DNA of 64,000 nucleotides from Betaproteobacteria bacterium (GTDB lineage: Bacteria; Pseudomonadota; Gammaproteobacteria; Burkholderiales; SG8-39), in assembly GCA_016195915.1 (NCBI GenBank), contig JACPYS010000049.1, forward strand, positions 62,001-126,000, in the 5' to 3' direction. Shown in pieces: positions 34,469 to 42,402 of the stretch; within the stretch, counting starts at the first letter, position 1, and each line of letters begins with the position of its first letter. A program made the position numbers and the translations under genes. The notes below the pieces were generated by a model. That model was not told the DNA's origin and did not search any database. It saw only the letters and a program-made list of their open reading frames with translations.

Positions 34469-35428
34469 CTAGGCGGCGCGGCGCGCCACGCCGTCGGCCT
34501 GCAGCAGTCCGGCCGAGACCAGCGCCTGCCTGATGCGCTGGATTTCATCCGCGGGCAGCTTGACCAGCGGCGCGCGCACGGCGGCGCACTCGAGCTTGCC
34601 CAGCAGCACCAGCGCTTCCTTCATGCGGTTGTGCATGTCGGTGCGAGGATCGGCGTAGAACACCGTGGAGGTCGCGCGGATGCGCGTGTTGAGCTCGCGC
34701 GCCGCCACCAGATCGTTCGCCTGGATCGCGCGGTACAGGCGCGCCTGCAGGTCCGCGATGACGCTGCCGCTGCCGGACAACAGGCCGTTGCAGCCCATCA
34801 CCAGCGAACTGAAAAGCCAGGCACTGTGCGTGGAGAGCACATGCACCGGGCGCGGCAGGCTCTGCAGGGTGCGGATGTGCTGCTCGTGCTGCTCCGGGCT
34901 CGCGCAACCGTCCTTGATCGCGCGCACGCTCGGCACCGCTTGCATGATTTTCAACAGCGTTGCAAGAGGGTAGCCCTGTCCGCTTGCGAGCGGATACTGA
35001 AACAGTACCAGCGGCAGGTCGGAGACCTCGGCGATTCTGCGAAAATGCTCGACCGCCATTTCCGGACGCTGGCCGCCGCGAAACACGTTCGGTGGGAATA
35101 CCAGCAGACTGGATGCGCCGGCTTGCGTCGCCATGCGCGCGATGCACTGCGCCTCGAAGGTTCCGTCGGCGTAGATGCCGTTGACGATGGGCAGCCGATC
35201 GCCCACGGCATCGAGCGCCAGATCCAGCACCCGCCGCTGCTCGTCGAAGGAGCATGAGGAAACCTCGGTCGAATGCGCGTTCAGCGTCAGCGCCGTGACG
35301 CCTTCGACGCCGCCGACGTCGAGCGCGTGGCGCCTGAACGCTTCCGCATCGATGGAAAAGTCCGCCTTGAACGGCAGCAGAATCGCGGGAATGACGCCTT
35401 GCGGAACGAAGTGCGCAAACCGTGGCAT
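34469..35428 (-). CDS. DapA/NanA-family class I aldolase or dehydratase
   Basis: The 319-residue TIM-barrel protein has the Schiff-base lysine in VRAIKDG (Lys172) and the catalytic tyrosine in LFQYP (Tyr145), with the family's usual 27-residue separation. The carboxylate-binding GTTGE motif of true DapA is changed to NAHSTEVSS, so it is not expected to be the lysine-pathway enzyme. It probably handles another pyruvate-derived or sugar-acid substrate. It is the first gene of a two-gene unit with a Bug binding protein. Confidence 0.88.
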   Translation of the reverse strand: MPRFAHFVPQGVIPAILLPFKADFSIDAEAFRRHALDVGGVEGVTALTLNAHSTEVSSCSFDEQRRVLDLALDAVGDRLPIVNGIYADGTFEAQCIARMATQAGASSLLVFPPNVFRGGQRPEMAVEHFRRIAEVSDLPLVLFQYPLASGQGYPLATLLKIMQAVPSVRAIKDGCASPEQHEQHIRTLQSLPRPVHVLSTHSAWLFSSLVMGCNGLLSGSGSVIADLQARLYRAIQANDLVAARELNTRIRATSTVFYADPRTDMHNRMKEALVLLGKLECAAVRAPLVKLPADEIQRIRQALVSAGLLQADGVARRAA

Positions 35429-35715
35429 GACTGGCTCCTTGATGATCGATCCGGGCTTCGCCAGGCCGGATGTCTGATCCGTCTGTCAGTCGCAGGTGAC
35501 GCGCCATTCTCTGTTACTTCGCCGCCCAATGTCAAAAGACGGGAATTGGTACAAGGCTCATTCGGCGCCTGCTGAATTTCCTGGCAACGTCCGCTCTGTT
35601 TGAACGGGAAATCACACTCCCGACCCGTTGCCGTCACCGGCGTCAATTTCTCCCGAATGGCCGGCTACGCCCGCGGCAGACATTCGCGCACCGTCGCTAT
35701 CGCCCGTGCTTGGGA

Positions 35716-37812
35716 TCAGGATGATTTCGATTTCGCTCCGGCCGTCTGCGCCAGCCGGGCGAACGCCTCACACAGATCTTCCGCCGCGTCGGCCTTGAAA
35801 ATCAATTCCCGCACACCGGCCCCGGCTGCCTGCGAGCGCAGTGTCTGATCGATGAAACCGGAGGCCACCGCCACCGGGAGATTGCCACGGATGGCGCGCA
35901 CTTCTCGTGCCACGTCCAGCCCCGACATTCCCGGCATGTTGTAGTCGGTCACCACCAGGTCGAAGAGCTGCGGATGGGCGCGAAGCGCAGCCAGCGCTTC
36001 ACCCGGGTTAGTGTATCCGCTGACGCGGTAACCACGCCGTTCAAGCAGTCGCCGGACCAGGAACACCAACGATTCATCGTCGTCGATGTAGAGGATGTGC
36101 TGACCGCCGCCCATGTCCGGTGCTGCGACTGCGGCGCCTTCGTCAGGCTCCGGCGCGCGCAGCTCGGAGCGGCGTTCGGCCGGCAGGTAGAGCGTAAAGG
36201 TCGCTCCCTTGCCAGGCGCACTGTCCACCGTAATCGCGCCCTCGTGCACCTGCGCGATCCCGTGCACCACCGACAGACCCAGCCCGGTGCCCTCGCCCGC
36301 GAGCTTGGTGGTGAAAAACGGTTCAAAAATCCTCGCGAGCGTGGCCGCGTCCATGCCCGACCCATCGTCACTCACCGTGATCCGCACCGCGCTGCCCGGA
36401 CGCCTGGCGTGCATTGCGCCGAGTGCCGGATGCGCATCTGCCAATGCCGCATCAAGCATCACCGTGTCCAGGCGGATGCCGATGCGCCCGGAGCGGCCGT
36501 GCATCGCGTGCATGGCGTTGGTGGCAAGGTTGATCAGGACCTGCTGGATCTGGGCGGCATCGGCCAGCACGGGCGGCACATCGGTGTCGCACTTAACCTC
36601 CAGAGTCAGGCGCGCCGGCAACGAGGCGCGTAGCAGATGCACGGACTCCTCGACGATCGGAGCAAGCGCTGTCAGCCTGCGCTCGATGGGTTGCTTGCGG
36701 CTGAAGGAGAGGATCTGCTGCACCAGGTCGCGCGTGCGGGCGCCGGCCTTGCGGATTTCGTCCAGGCTCTCCAGCGCCGAGGGATTGGTGCTCGCGTCCT
36801 GACGCGCCAGCTCGACGTTGCCAAGGATGGTCGCCAGCGCGTTGTTGAAATCATGCGCAATGCCGCCTGCGAGCGTCCCGACGGCCTCCATCTTCTGCGA
36901 TTCGCACAGTTGCGCTTCGAGTGAAGCGCGTGCCGCCTCCAGCCGCTTGCGCTCGGTAATGTCGCGTACCACGGTGACGATGGTCCAACCTGATTCGAAC
37001 TGCGCGGCGTGACGCCTCAGCTCGACCCACACCTGTGTGCCGTCGCTTCGCGTGCGCAGCATTTCGACGGCTTGCATGGCGCCGCCGCTGGCGATGACCG
37101 AGTCGTAAATGCGCCCGAGTTCCTCGCGTGGCATCGACAGCACGCCGTCGGGTCCCGCCGCAAGTATCTGCTCGCGCGTAAGACCCAGCATTCTGCAGGC
37201 AGCAGCGCTGACGTCGATGAAGCGCATGCTCGAGCGATCCACCATATAAATCGCGTCTTCGGTGGCATCCATCGCCATGCGGAAACGCAGCAGTTCCGCT
37301 TCGCGTGTCCGGAGTTCGACGGTGCGCTCGCTGGCGCGGCGCTCAAGGTCATCATTGACTGCGCGCAACTCAGATTCTGCTTGCGTGCGGCGCATCACTT
37401 CGGTTTGCAACTCCCGATTCGCGCTTTCGAGCTGCGCGTGGCTGGGGATCGTCAGTGCCTTAGGTATAAGTGGCCATAGCAGGATCGCGGTCACAACCGA
37501 TACGCTCGCTGTGAGCGCCTTGACCGCCGCGTCAGCCCAGTAATCGACATGCCAGATGTTCCAGAGCCCGGCCAGGTGCGTGGTGCCGCACGCCAGCACG
37601 AACGCGCCGAACAAAACGAATATCCAGCGAAACGGAACGTCAGGCCGTTTTTGGACGAAGTACCAGAGCGCGAACGGAATCGAAAAGTAGGACGCCGCGA
37701 TGGTGAGATCCGACACGACGTAGGTCCATAGCAGCAACGGCGACCAGAAAAAACAATATCCGTGCGGGCTGAAATTGCTGGTGCCGAAGTAATTCGCGAA
37801 GTTTTCCAGCAT
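35716..37812 (-). CDS. Hybrid histidine kinase with an ethylene-receptor-like N-terminal domain
   Basis: The 698-residue protein has several parts in order. First, a three-helix membrane domain (about 25-118). Second, a coiled coil (121-170). Third, a PAS domain (about 172-285). Fourth, a HisKA/HATPase kinase with the phospho-acceptor in GGIAHDFNN (His320) and ATP-lid motifs DDGSGMD and GTGLGLSVVHG. Last, a C-terminal receiver with Asp623 (VVTDYNMPG) and Lys673. In the membrane domain Asp35, Tyr42, Cys75 and His79 (ACGTTHL) match Asp25, Tyr32, Cys65 and His69 of plant ETR1, at identical spacing. In ETR1 the Cys/His pair binds the copper that holds ethylene. GGGAGGTG precedes ATG 37812. No output regulator lies adjacent. 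Confidence 0.92.
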   Translation of the reverse strand: MLENFANYFGTSNFSPHGYCFFWSPLLLWTYVVSDLTIAASYFSIPFALWYFVQKRPDVPFRWIFVLFGAFVLACGTTHLAGLWNIWHVDYWADAAVKALTASVSVVTAILLWPLIPKALTIPSHAQLESANRELQTEVMRRTQAESELRAVNDDLERRASERTVELRTREAELLRFRMAMDATEDAIYMVDRSSMRFIDVSAAACRMLGLTREQILAAGPDGVLSMPREELGRIYDSVIASGGAMQAVEMLRTRSDGTQVWVELRRHAAQFESGWTIVTVVRDITERKRLEAARASLEAQLCESQKMEAVGTLAGGIAHDFNNALATILGNVELARQDASTNPSALESLDEIRKAGARTRDLVQQILSFSRKQPIERRLTALAPIVEESVHLLRASLPARLTLEVKCDTDVPPVLADAAQIQQVLINLATNAMHAMHGRSGRIGIRLDTVMLDAALADAHPALGAMHARRPGSAVRITVSDDGSGMDAATLARIFEPFFTTKLAGEGTGLGLSVVHGIAQVHEGAITVDSAPGKGATFTLYLPAERRSELRAPEPDEGAAVAAPDMGGGQHILYIDDDESLVFLVRRLLERRGYRVSGYTNPGEALAALRAHPQLFDLVVTDYNMPGMSGLDVAREVRAIRGNLPVAVASGFIDQTLRSQAAGAGVRELIFKADAAEDLCEAFARLAQTAGAKSKSS

Positions 37813-38238
37813 CGCACACCTCCCGATCGATCTCGTGCCCACCAAAGTCTATGCTGATCTTTACCTGACCGGCAACACTGTTCCGACCATTTGGAATTGC
37901 GGACGGAGGCGAAGCTCAGCTCAGATCTGCTGTGGTCCGTCACTCTGAAAAATTAGCGTCCGCTGACAGTCTTTGAGCCGGCACTAGAGGCGGTCGGCTC
38001 CGATTACACCCTGAACACCTGCGTCGCGGATGATCTTGCCTTCCGGTGCAGCGCGAACCAGCGCGCAGCGCTCTTCATTAACCGCAAAACCGCGAAGGCG
38101 CTGCGGCTCACAGTTCTGCGGGAGTTGCTGATTCGGGCTGACGAAGTGATCGAAATGTTTGGTACGAGAGGAATTCGGCGTTATTCTACAAAAAACGTTG
38201 TTTGTCTCATTCCTCGAACCAGCCAGGAGATTCACACC
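37813..38238. other. Intergenic region between divergent genes, with a dispersed repeat
   Basis: No gene is supported here. It holds the 41-base repeat at 38006-38046 and the leaders of the divergent histidine kinase and DHH genes. The ribosome binding site of the latter (AGGAGA) is just before 38239. An AT-richer patch at 38160-38215 probably contains its promoter, but I cannot define the boxes. Confidence 0.5.
38006..38046. repeat. 41-base dispersed repeat, copy 2
   Basis: Same orientation as 28541-28581 with 39 of 41 identical bases. On the minus strand a longer frame precedes it, encoding RAAPEGKIIRDAGVQGV and then a stop, so this copy keeps slightly more of a possible lost coding sequence than the other. 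Confidence 0.75.
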
Positions 38239-39165
38239 ATGGCTATGCAACGACTGGTCACCCGCAGCGACTTTGACGGTCTCGTCTGCGCCATCCTGCT
38301 CAGGGAACTCAACATGATCGACGAGATCGTGTTCGTTCACCCCAAGGACATGCAGGACGGCAAGGTCGCGATCACCGACCGCGACATCACGACCAACCTG
38401 CCGTACGTGCCCGGCGTCGGCATGGCTTTCGATCATCATTCTTCGGAAATTCTGCGCAACCCCGGGGAACATCCGAATCTCATCATCCATCCCAACGCCC
38501 CTTCCGCAGCGCGTGTCGTGTTCGCGCATTTTGGCAGCCGACTGAGATCCCCGGAAAGCTTCCATTTCATGTTGGAGGCCGTCGACAAGGCAGACTCGGC
38601 CCAGTTCAATTACGACGAAATCCTGCACCCGAGTCGCTGGGTCCTGCTTAACTTCCTGGTCGATCCTCGCACCGGCTTGGGTAGTTTCCGGGACTTTCGC
38701 ATCGGCAATGACGATCTGATGATGGCCTTGATCGATTATTGCCTTGACCATTCGATCGAGGAGATCCTCAGCCTGCCCGACGTCAAGGAGCGGATCGGCG
38801 TTTACCTGGAGCACCTACCCAGGGCCAGGGAACAGATTCGACGTGGCGCCAACGTACAAAACAACCTCGTGGTGGTGGACCTGCGCAATGAGAAGAAGAT
38901 CTGGGCCTGCAACCGATTCATGATCTACGCCCTGTTTCCGGAGATCAATATTTCGATCCACGTCCTGCGGGGCGTGAACAATCAGAACACGGTGTTTGCC
39001 ACCGGCAAGTCGATTCTCAACCGCACCTCGAAAACCGACATCGGCGCGCTGATGCTCGAATACGGCGGCGGCGGCCATGAAGCCGCTGGAACCTGCCAGG
39101 TGAGCAACGACGAAGCGGATGCCACCCTGGCCAAACTGGTGAAGATCATCAATCAGGACGGTTGA
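38239..39165 (+). CDS. DHH/DHHA1-family phosphoesterase (exopolyphosphatase/nanoRNase-like)
   Basis: The 308-residue protein has the DHH phosphoesterase motifs in order: TRSDFDGLVCA, a middle aspartate segment, the FDHHSSE signature, and the C-terminal DHHA1 motif EYGGGGHEAAGTC. Relatives hydrolyse short oligonucleotides, pAp, cyclic dinucleotides or polyphosphate using Mn2+. ATG 38239 follows AGGAGA. It stands alone between divergent or opposing genes, so its precise substrate is not indicated. Confidence 0.88.
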   Translation: MAMQRLVTRSDFDGLVCAILLRELNMIDEIVFVHPKDMQDGKVAITDRDITTNLPYVPGVGMAFDHHSSEILRNPGEHPNLIIHPNAPSAARVVFAHFGSRLRSPESFHFMLEAVDKADSAQFNYDEILHPSRWVLLNFLVDPRTGLGSFRDFRIGNDDLMMALIDYCLDHSIEEILSLPDVKERIGVYLEHLPRAREQIRRGANVQNNLVVVDLRNEKKIWACNRFMIYALFPEINISIHVLRGVNNQNTVFATGKSILNRTSKTDIGALMLEYGGGGHEAAGTCQVSNDEADATLAKLVKIINQDG

Positions 39166-39386
39166 TTTGCGATTCCTGCGATCGGCAGGGTTCACCCAGT
39201 AACGGAGAGGAGGTTTTTTCCGGCAATGTGTTGGCTTGGAGCCGCCATTCGGCGGTGCAGAAATTTCTGCCTCATCAATTACCGTGGCTTGCGCAGCCGA
39301 AGGGCAAGAGGATTCACGTGCAGCAGAAGGATTGCTATGAAGTTGACCGAACCCGTGATCTCAGGCAAGCGAAGCGCAAATATGAA

Positions 39387-39409
39387 AACGCCGCTCCAGG
39401 AGCGGCGTT
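39387..39409 (-). terminator. Rho-independent terminator of the CHRD lipoprotein gene
   Basis: AACGCCGCT and AGCGGCGTT form a perfect nine-base-pair stem with a CCAGG loop (CCTGG on the minus strand). On the minus strand it is followed by TTTTCATATTT. It lies 45 bases past the lipoprotein stop. Confidence 0.78.
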
Positions 39410-39453
39410 CCGGTCGATCGTATGACTCGATCCGCTTCGATCGCCTGCACCCC

Positions 39454-39891
39454 CTACGGCTGCAGCTGGCCGCGGATTTCGCCCCCCTTGTTGGCGGGGG
39501 TATGTACGTTGACGTAAAGTTCGCCGGCCTTGAACGCGTCGTACTGCGCGTCGGTGAGCTTGGCGCCTGCCGGTACGGACCAGACGTTGTCGCCCGTCTT
39601 CACCAGCCCGACGGAGACGGGCCCGTTCTTGCCGCGGGCACCCTGGTGGATGTGCGCCGCAACACCGCCGAGGCCCATGGTGGTGACGCTGCCGCTCACC
39701 GACTTGTCCGCGGCGATATTGATGGTGCCACTGCCCTTCGCGGACGTCGCCACCGGCGGGACCTCCTCACTGCCGCTCAGGGTGACGTTGACGCTCTGGC
39801 CCATGGACATGCCGGCGCAACCCGCGAGGGTCAGCGCCGCCAGGCTCAGCCCTGCCACAAGAACCTTCTTGATCCGATGCGATGTGTTCAT
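39454..39891 (-). CDS. CHRD-domain lipoprotein
   Basis: The 145-residue protein has a lipoprotein signal with lipobox LAGC (Cys25) and a single CHRD domain: VTLSGSEEVPPVATSAKG, then AAHIHQGARGKNGPV and a final ELYVNVHTPANKGGEIRGQL. CHRD domains occur in bacterial exported proteins and in chordin, with the conserved His-rich AHIHxG core possibly binding metal. Function unknown; outer- or inner-membrane anchored facing the periplasm. GGAGAGAG precedes the ATG and a clear terminator follows, so it is a one-gene unit. Confidence 0.9.
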   Translation of the reverse strand: MNTSHRIKKVLVAGLSLAALTLAGCAGMSMGQSVNVTLSGSEEVPPVATSAKGSGTINIAADKSVSGSVTTMGLGGVAAHIHQGARGKNGPVSVGLVKTGDNVWSVPAGAKLTDAQYDAFKAGELYVNVHTPANKGGEIRGQLQP

Positions 39892-40005
39892 TGGTCTCTC
39901 TCCGTTTGGTGAACGTTCGGCTGCTGCAATGGTGCTAACACGCGCCGCGGCGGATTATTCCGGCCCTGCCAGGATTTCGTTGGACCCAGGCCGGCCCTGC
40001 AGAAC

Positions 40006-40737
40006 TCAGGCCGGCGACTCGTAAACCCGCTTCTCGTAAGCGTAGAACAGCGCGAGCGCCTTCGCATCGACGAACGGGAGAATCTGCATCATTATCAACC
40101 CGCCAATCCCCCGGGTCGGGTCGATCCAGAAATAGGTATTTGCCAGCCCCGCCCATGCGAGGCTGCCAGCCGAGCGGCCGGTGGGCGCGGTTTCTTCGTT
40201 GATCATGAACGACAGGCCCCAGGTCTTCGGCGTGCCAGCGAAGAACTCGGCGTCGCGCGACAGCACCGGGTTCTGGGTGGGCAGCATCGCCACACGCAAC
40301 GCACCCGTCGCGTTGCGCGACATCAGCTCAACCGTCTCGGGTCGCAGCACCTGGTTGCCATTGCCCCTGCCGCCGTCGAGGATCATCCGCATGAAGCGAA
40401 GGTAGTCACTTGCGGTCGAATACAGGCCGCCGCCGCCGGGTTCGAACTCCCAGCCCTCGAGCACTTTGAACTCGCCCAGTTCCGGAATGATCCTGGCGGC
40501 AGGATCGTCGAGCCCGATTTTCCCCTGTTCGACGAGCTGCATCGCGGCCGCGCCGACCACCGGTTTGGTCATCGAAGCGATCCACATGACGGTGTCCATG
40601 CTCATGGAAGGCGCCTGGCCGAGCACGCGCACGCCGTAAGCCGCTTCGTAGATGGTCGCGTCGCGCGTAGTGACGGCCGCGACGACGCCGGGAACGTCGC
40701 CCGCGTCCACGGCACCGCGCAGCAATGCGGTGTTCAC
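40006..40737 (-). CDS. Beta-lactamase-family serine hydrolase with an internal in-frame deletion
   Basis: The 243-residue product keeps the N-terminal active-site SMTK (Ser55, Lys58) and the C-terminal region (WGLSFMINEE, AWAGLANTYFWIDP) of class C beta-lactamase/esterase-like proteins. However, GEFKVLEGWE joins directly to FEPGGGGLYST. Full-length relatives are near 390 residues and carry about 130-150 residues here, including the LLTHTSG and Tyr-x-Asn segments. The frame is intact, so it is translated, but the missing catalytic tyrosine makes activity doubtful. The start overlaps the SDR stop (ATGA), so it is coexpressed with it. Signal peptide absent. Confidence 0.8.
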   Translation of the reverse strand: MNTALLRGAVDAGDVPGVVAAVTTRDATIYEAAYGVRVLGQAPSMSMDTVMWIASMTKPVVGAAAMQLVEQGKIGLDDPAARIIPELGEFKVLEGWEFEPGGGGLYSTASDYLRFMRMILDGGRGNGNQVLRPETVELMSRNATGALRVAMLPTQNPVLSRDAEFFAGTPKTWGLSFMINEETAPTGRSAGSLAWAGLANTYFWIDPTRGIGGLIMMQILPFVDAKALALFYAYEKRVYESPA

Positions 40738-41507
40738 AGCACTCCGGATGTACCGCCGTCGAGGTTGATGCTGGTACCGGTGACATAACTCGCCGCCCCG
40801 GACGCAAGAAAGGCGATCACGCTGGCGACTTCCTCGGCACGCCCCACGCGCCCGAGCGGAATGTCCTTGCCCATGTCAGCGTAGAGTTTTTCGAGCCCTA
40901 CGCCGCTCGCCACCGCCTTGCGTTCGTGCTGTCCGGCTCTTACCAGGCCGATGCACACCGTGTTTACCAGGATGTTGTGCGGCGCGTACTCCTTCGAGAG
41001 CGCCTTGGTGAATGCCAGCCCGGCGGCACGGGTCACGGTCGTGGGCATGGACTGGGCGCGCGGCTGCTTGGCGCCGATGTTGGTGATGTTGATGATGCGC
41101 CCGCCGCCCTGCTTTTTCATGTGCGGGATGGATAGTCGCGCAAGCCGTATCGCGCCGAAGAGCTTCAGGTCGAGGTCGGCCTGCCAGGTTTCGTCGCTCA
41201 CCGATTCGAACCCGCCTCTCGAGGAGGTGCCCGCGTTGTTGACCAGGATGTCGATGCGACCGAACCCCTCAAGAGCGCCACTGACGATGCGCGCGCAATC
41301 GGCGGCTTTGGCGACGTCGGCCCGGATTGCCGCGACCTTCCCGCCCGCAGCGCGGATTTCGCCGGCCACCGAATCCAGGCGCTCGCGGCCGCGTGCCGCG
41401 ATCACCACGCATGCACCTTCGCGCGCCAGTGCGAGCGCCGTCGCCTTGCCGATTCCCTGCGTGCCGCCGGTGACGATGGCGACCTTGTCCTTCAGTCCGA
41501 GTTCCAT
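40734..41507 (-). CDS. Atypical short-chain dehydrogenase/reductase lacking the Tyr-x3-Lys motif
   Basis: The 257-residue Rossmann protein has TGGTQGIG (13-20), the NNAG strand and the C-terminal YVTGTSINLDGG, all normal for NAD(P)-binding SDRs. Where YxxxK should lie the sequence is MPTTVTRAAGLAFTKAL, so Tyr and Lys are replaced by Thr and Arg, and the active-site Ser region reads INITNIGA. It probably binds cofactor but uses other chemistry or none. It is translationally coupled to the deleted serine hydrolase. ATG 41507 is chosen; a GTG four codons upstream is possible. Confidence 0.87.
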   Translation of the reverse strand: MELGLKDKVAIVTGGTQGIGKATALALAREGACVVIAARGRERLDSVAGEIRAAGGKVAAIRADVAKAADCARIVSGALEGFGRIDILVNNAGTSSRGGFESVSDETWQADLDLKLFGAIRLARLSIPHMKKQGGGRIINITNIGAKQPRAQSMPTTVTRAAGLAFTKALSKEYAPHNILVNTVCIGLVRAGQHERKAVASGVGLEKLYADMGKDIPLGRVGRAEEVASVIAFLASGAASYVTGTSINLDGGTSGVL

Positions 41508-41543
41508 TTCAGTCAGCACTCCGCGTCTGTCTCGCTGTTCGCG

Positions 41544-41571
41544 AAAACGCCCGCGATCAGGCGGGCGTTTT
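41544..41571 (-). terminator. Rho-independent terminator after the PA2779-like gene
   Basis: AAAACGCCCGC and GCGGGCGTTTT make a perfect 11-base-pair stem around a six-base loop (GATCAG). The A/T ends would serve as a terminator on either strand. It is 28 bases past the PA2779-like stop and just ahead of the SDR gene. Confidence 0.82.
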
Positions 41572-41598
41572 CAGATCGAACCGACTGTGATTTCGGGA

Positions 41599-41952
41599 TT
41601 ACTTCCAGACGGAGTAGATCCAAAGCCCGAGGAGTATCACGATGACGACCGCCCAGCCACTTGTTTTCGCACCAGCCGGGAGCGTGTCCAGCTGGCCGGC
41701 GAGGGAGCGGATTTCCACATCGGTCATTGCTGCCACGCGATCATTGGCAGTCTTCAGGTCCAAGCCAATCGCTTGGAGCTGATCGGCCACTTCTGCGCGA
41801 TTGATGACACTCAGAATGGCAGCCCGGTCGAGATTGGCATTCGCGACTGAAACAACCTGATCGGTCCCGATCATCCCAGCCTGAACTGTCTGGAACGGAA
41901 GCATTGCCATGGCAACGATCAGCAAGCGGCAAATCATTCTTGTAGCAGACAT
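41599..41952 (-). CDS. PA2779-family small membrane protein
   Basis: The 117-residue protein has a signal peptide or first membrane segment (LLIVAMAMLPFQTVQA), then a helical middle with LDRAAILSVINRAEVADQLQ and VAAMTDVEIRSLAGQLDTLP. A C-terminal membrane helix WAVVIVILLGLWIYSVWK ends the protein. This is the PA2779 family pattern. In other genomes it neighbours a peptidase-like PA2778 gene, which is absent here. Function unknown. GGGAGAA precedes the ATG and a strong terminator follows. Confidence 0.85.
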   Translation of the reverse strand: MSATRMICRLLIVAMAMLPFQTVQAGMIGTDQVVSVANANLDRAAILSVINRAEVADQLQAIGLDLKTANDRVAAMTDVEIRSLAGQLDTLPAGAKTSGWAVVIVILLGLWIYSVWK

Positions 41953-42086
41953 CCTGTTTCTCCCAATCGAAGGTTTAGGTTCAAATCGATGCGACCCCGA
42001 GGATCTCCACCAAGTTCCAGCATCGATCCTCGCGGGGAAATCTAATCCGGGGCGCCGGCCAAGTCAATCCGCCCGATGCACGAAAA

Positions 42087-42284
42087 TCAGGCGATCTTCG
42101 CGTAACCGCCACGCTTGCCGTTGAATCGCTCCGGCTTCGCCCAGGTCAGTTGCTGTGTCTCGATGCAATTGATGCGGACCCGGCCCTTTACAAGATCGTA
42201 GCGGATGACTTGCACCGTTCGGGCAACGCGCTCGTCGACTTCCCGCCACCTCGACCCGACCGGCGGATATTGGATTTTGCTCAT
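42087..42284 (-). CDS. Small conserved-looking basic protein of unknown function
   Basis: The 65-residue protein (IQYPPVGSRWREVDERVART, then VRINCIETQQLTWAKPERF) has an alternating strand-like pattern with many Arg, Trp and Lys. It resembles small uncharacterised proteins seen in proteobacterial accessory regions. Its ATG overlaps the stop of a 32-codon upstream frame by ATGA, suggesting translational coupling. No function can be assigned. Confidence 0.6.
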   Translation of the reverse strand: MSKIQYPPVGSRWREVDERVARTVQVIRYDLVKGRVRINCIETQQLTWAKPERFNGKRGGYAKIA

Positions 42285-42379
42285 CGTTTGACGCAAATCA
42301 GCTTGTCGCCGTCATGTGTCCCGGTCACGAGGCCGTAGCACTCGAAGCCGGCCAGTGCTGCAAACGAAAAATGTACCAT
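42281..42379 (-). CDS. Possible 32-residue leader-like peptide coupled to the next small gene
   Basis: A short frame (MVHFSFAALAGFECYGLVTG to a final CVKR) ends in TGA overlapping the ATG of the 65-residue gene. No Shine-Dalgarno sequence is evident before its ATG. The exact overlap is the main argument for it; it could equally be a chance frame. Confidence 0.35.
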   Translation of the reverse strand: MVHFSFAALAGFECYGLVTGTHDGDKLICVKR

Positions 42380-42402
42380 TGCGGGGGTGGCTGCTGCAAC
42401 CT

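Noticed and set aside
34545-35507. 320-codon minus-strand frame in an alternative phase over the aldolase gene
   Set aside because: Out-of-frame shadow of the DapA-like gene, Arg-rich and without motifs.
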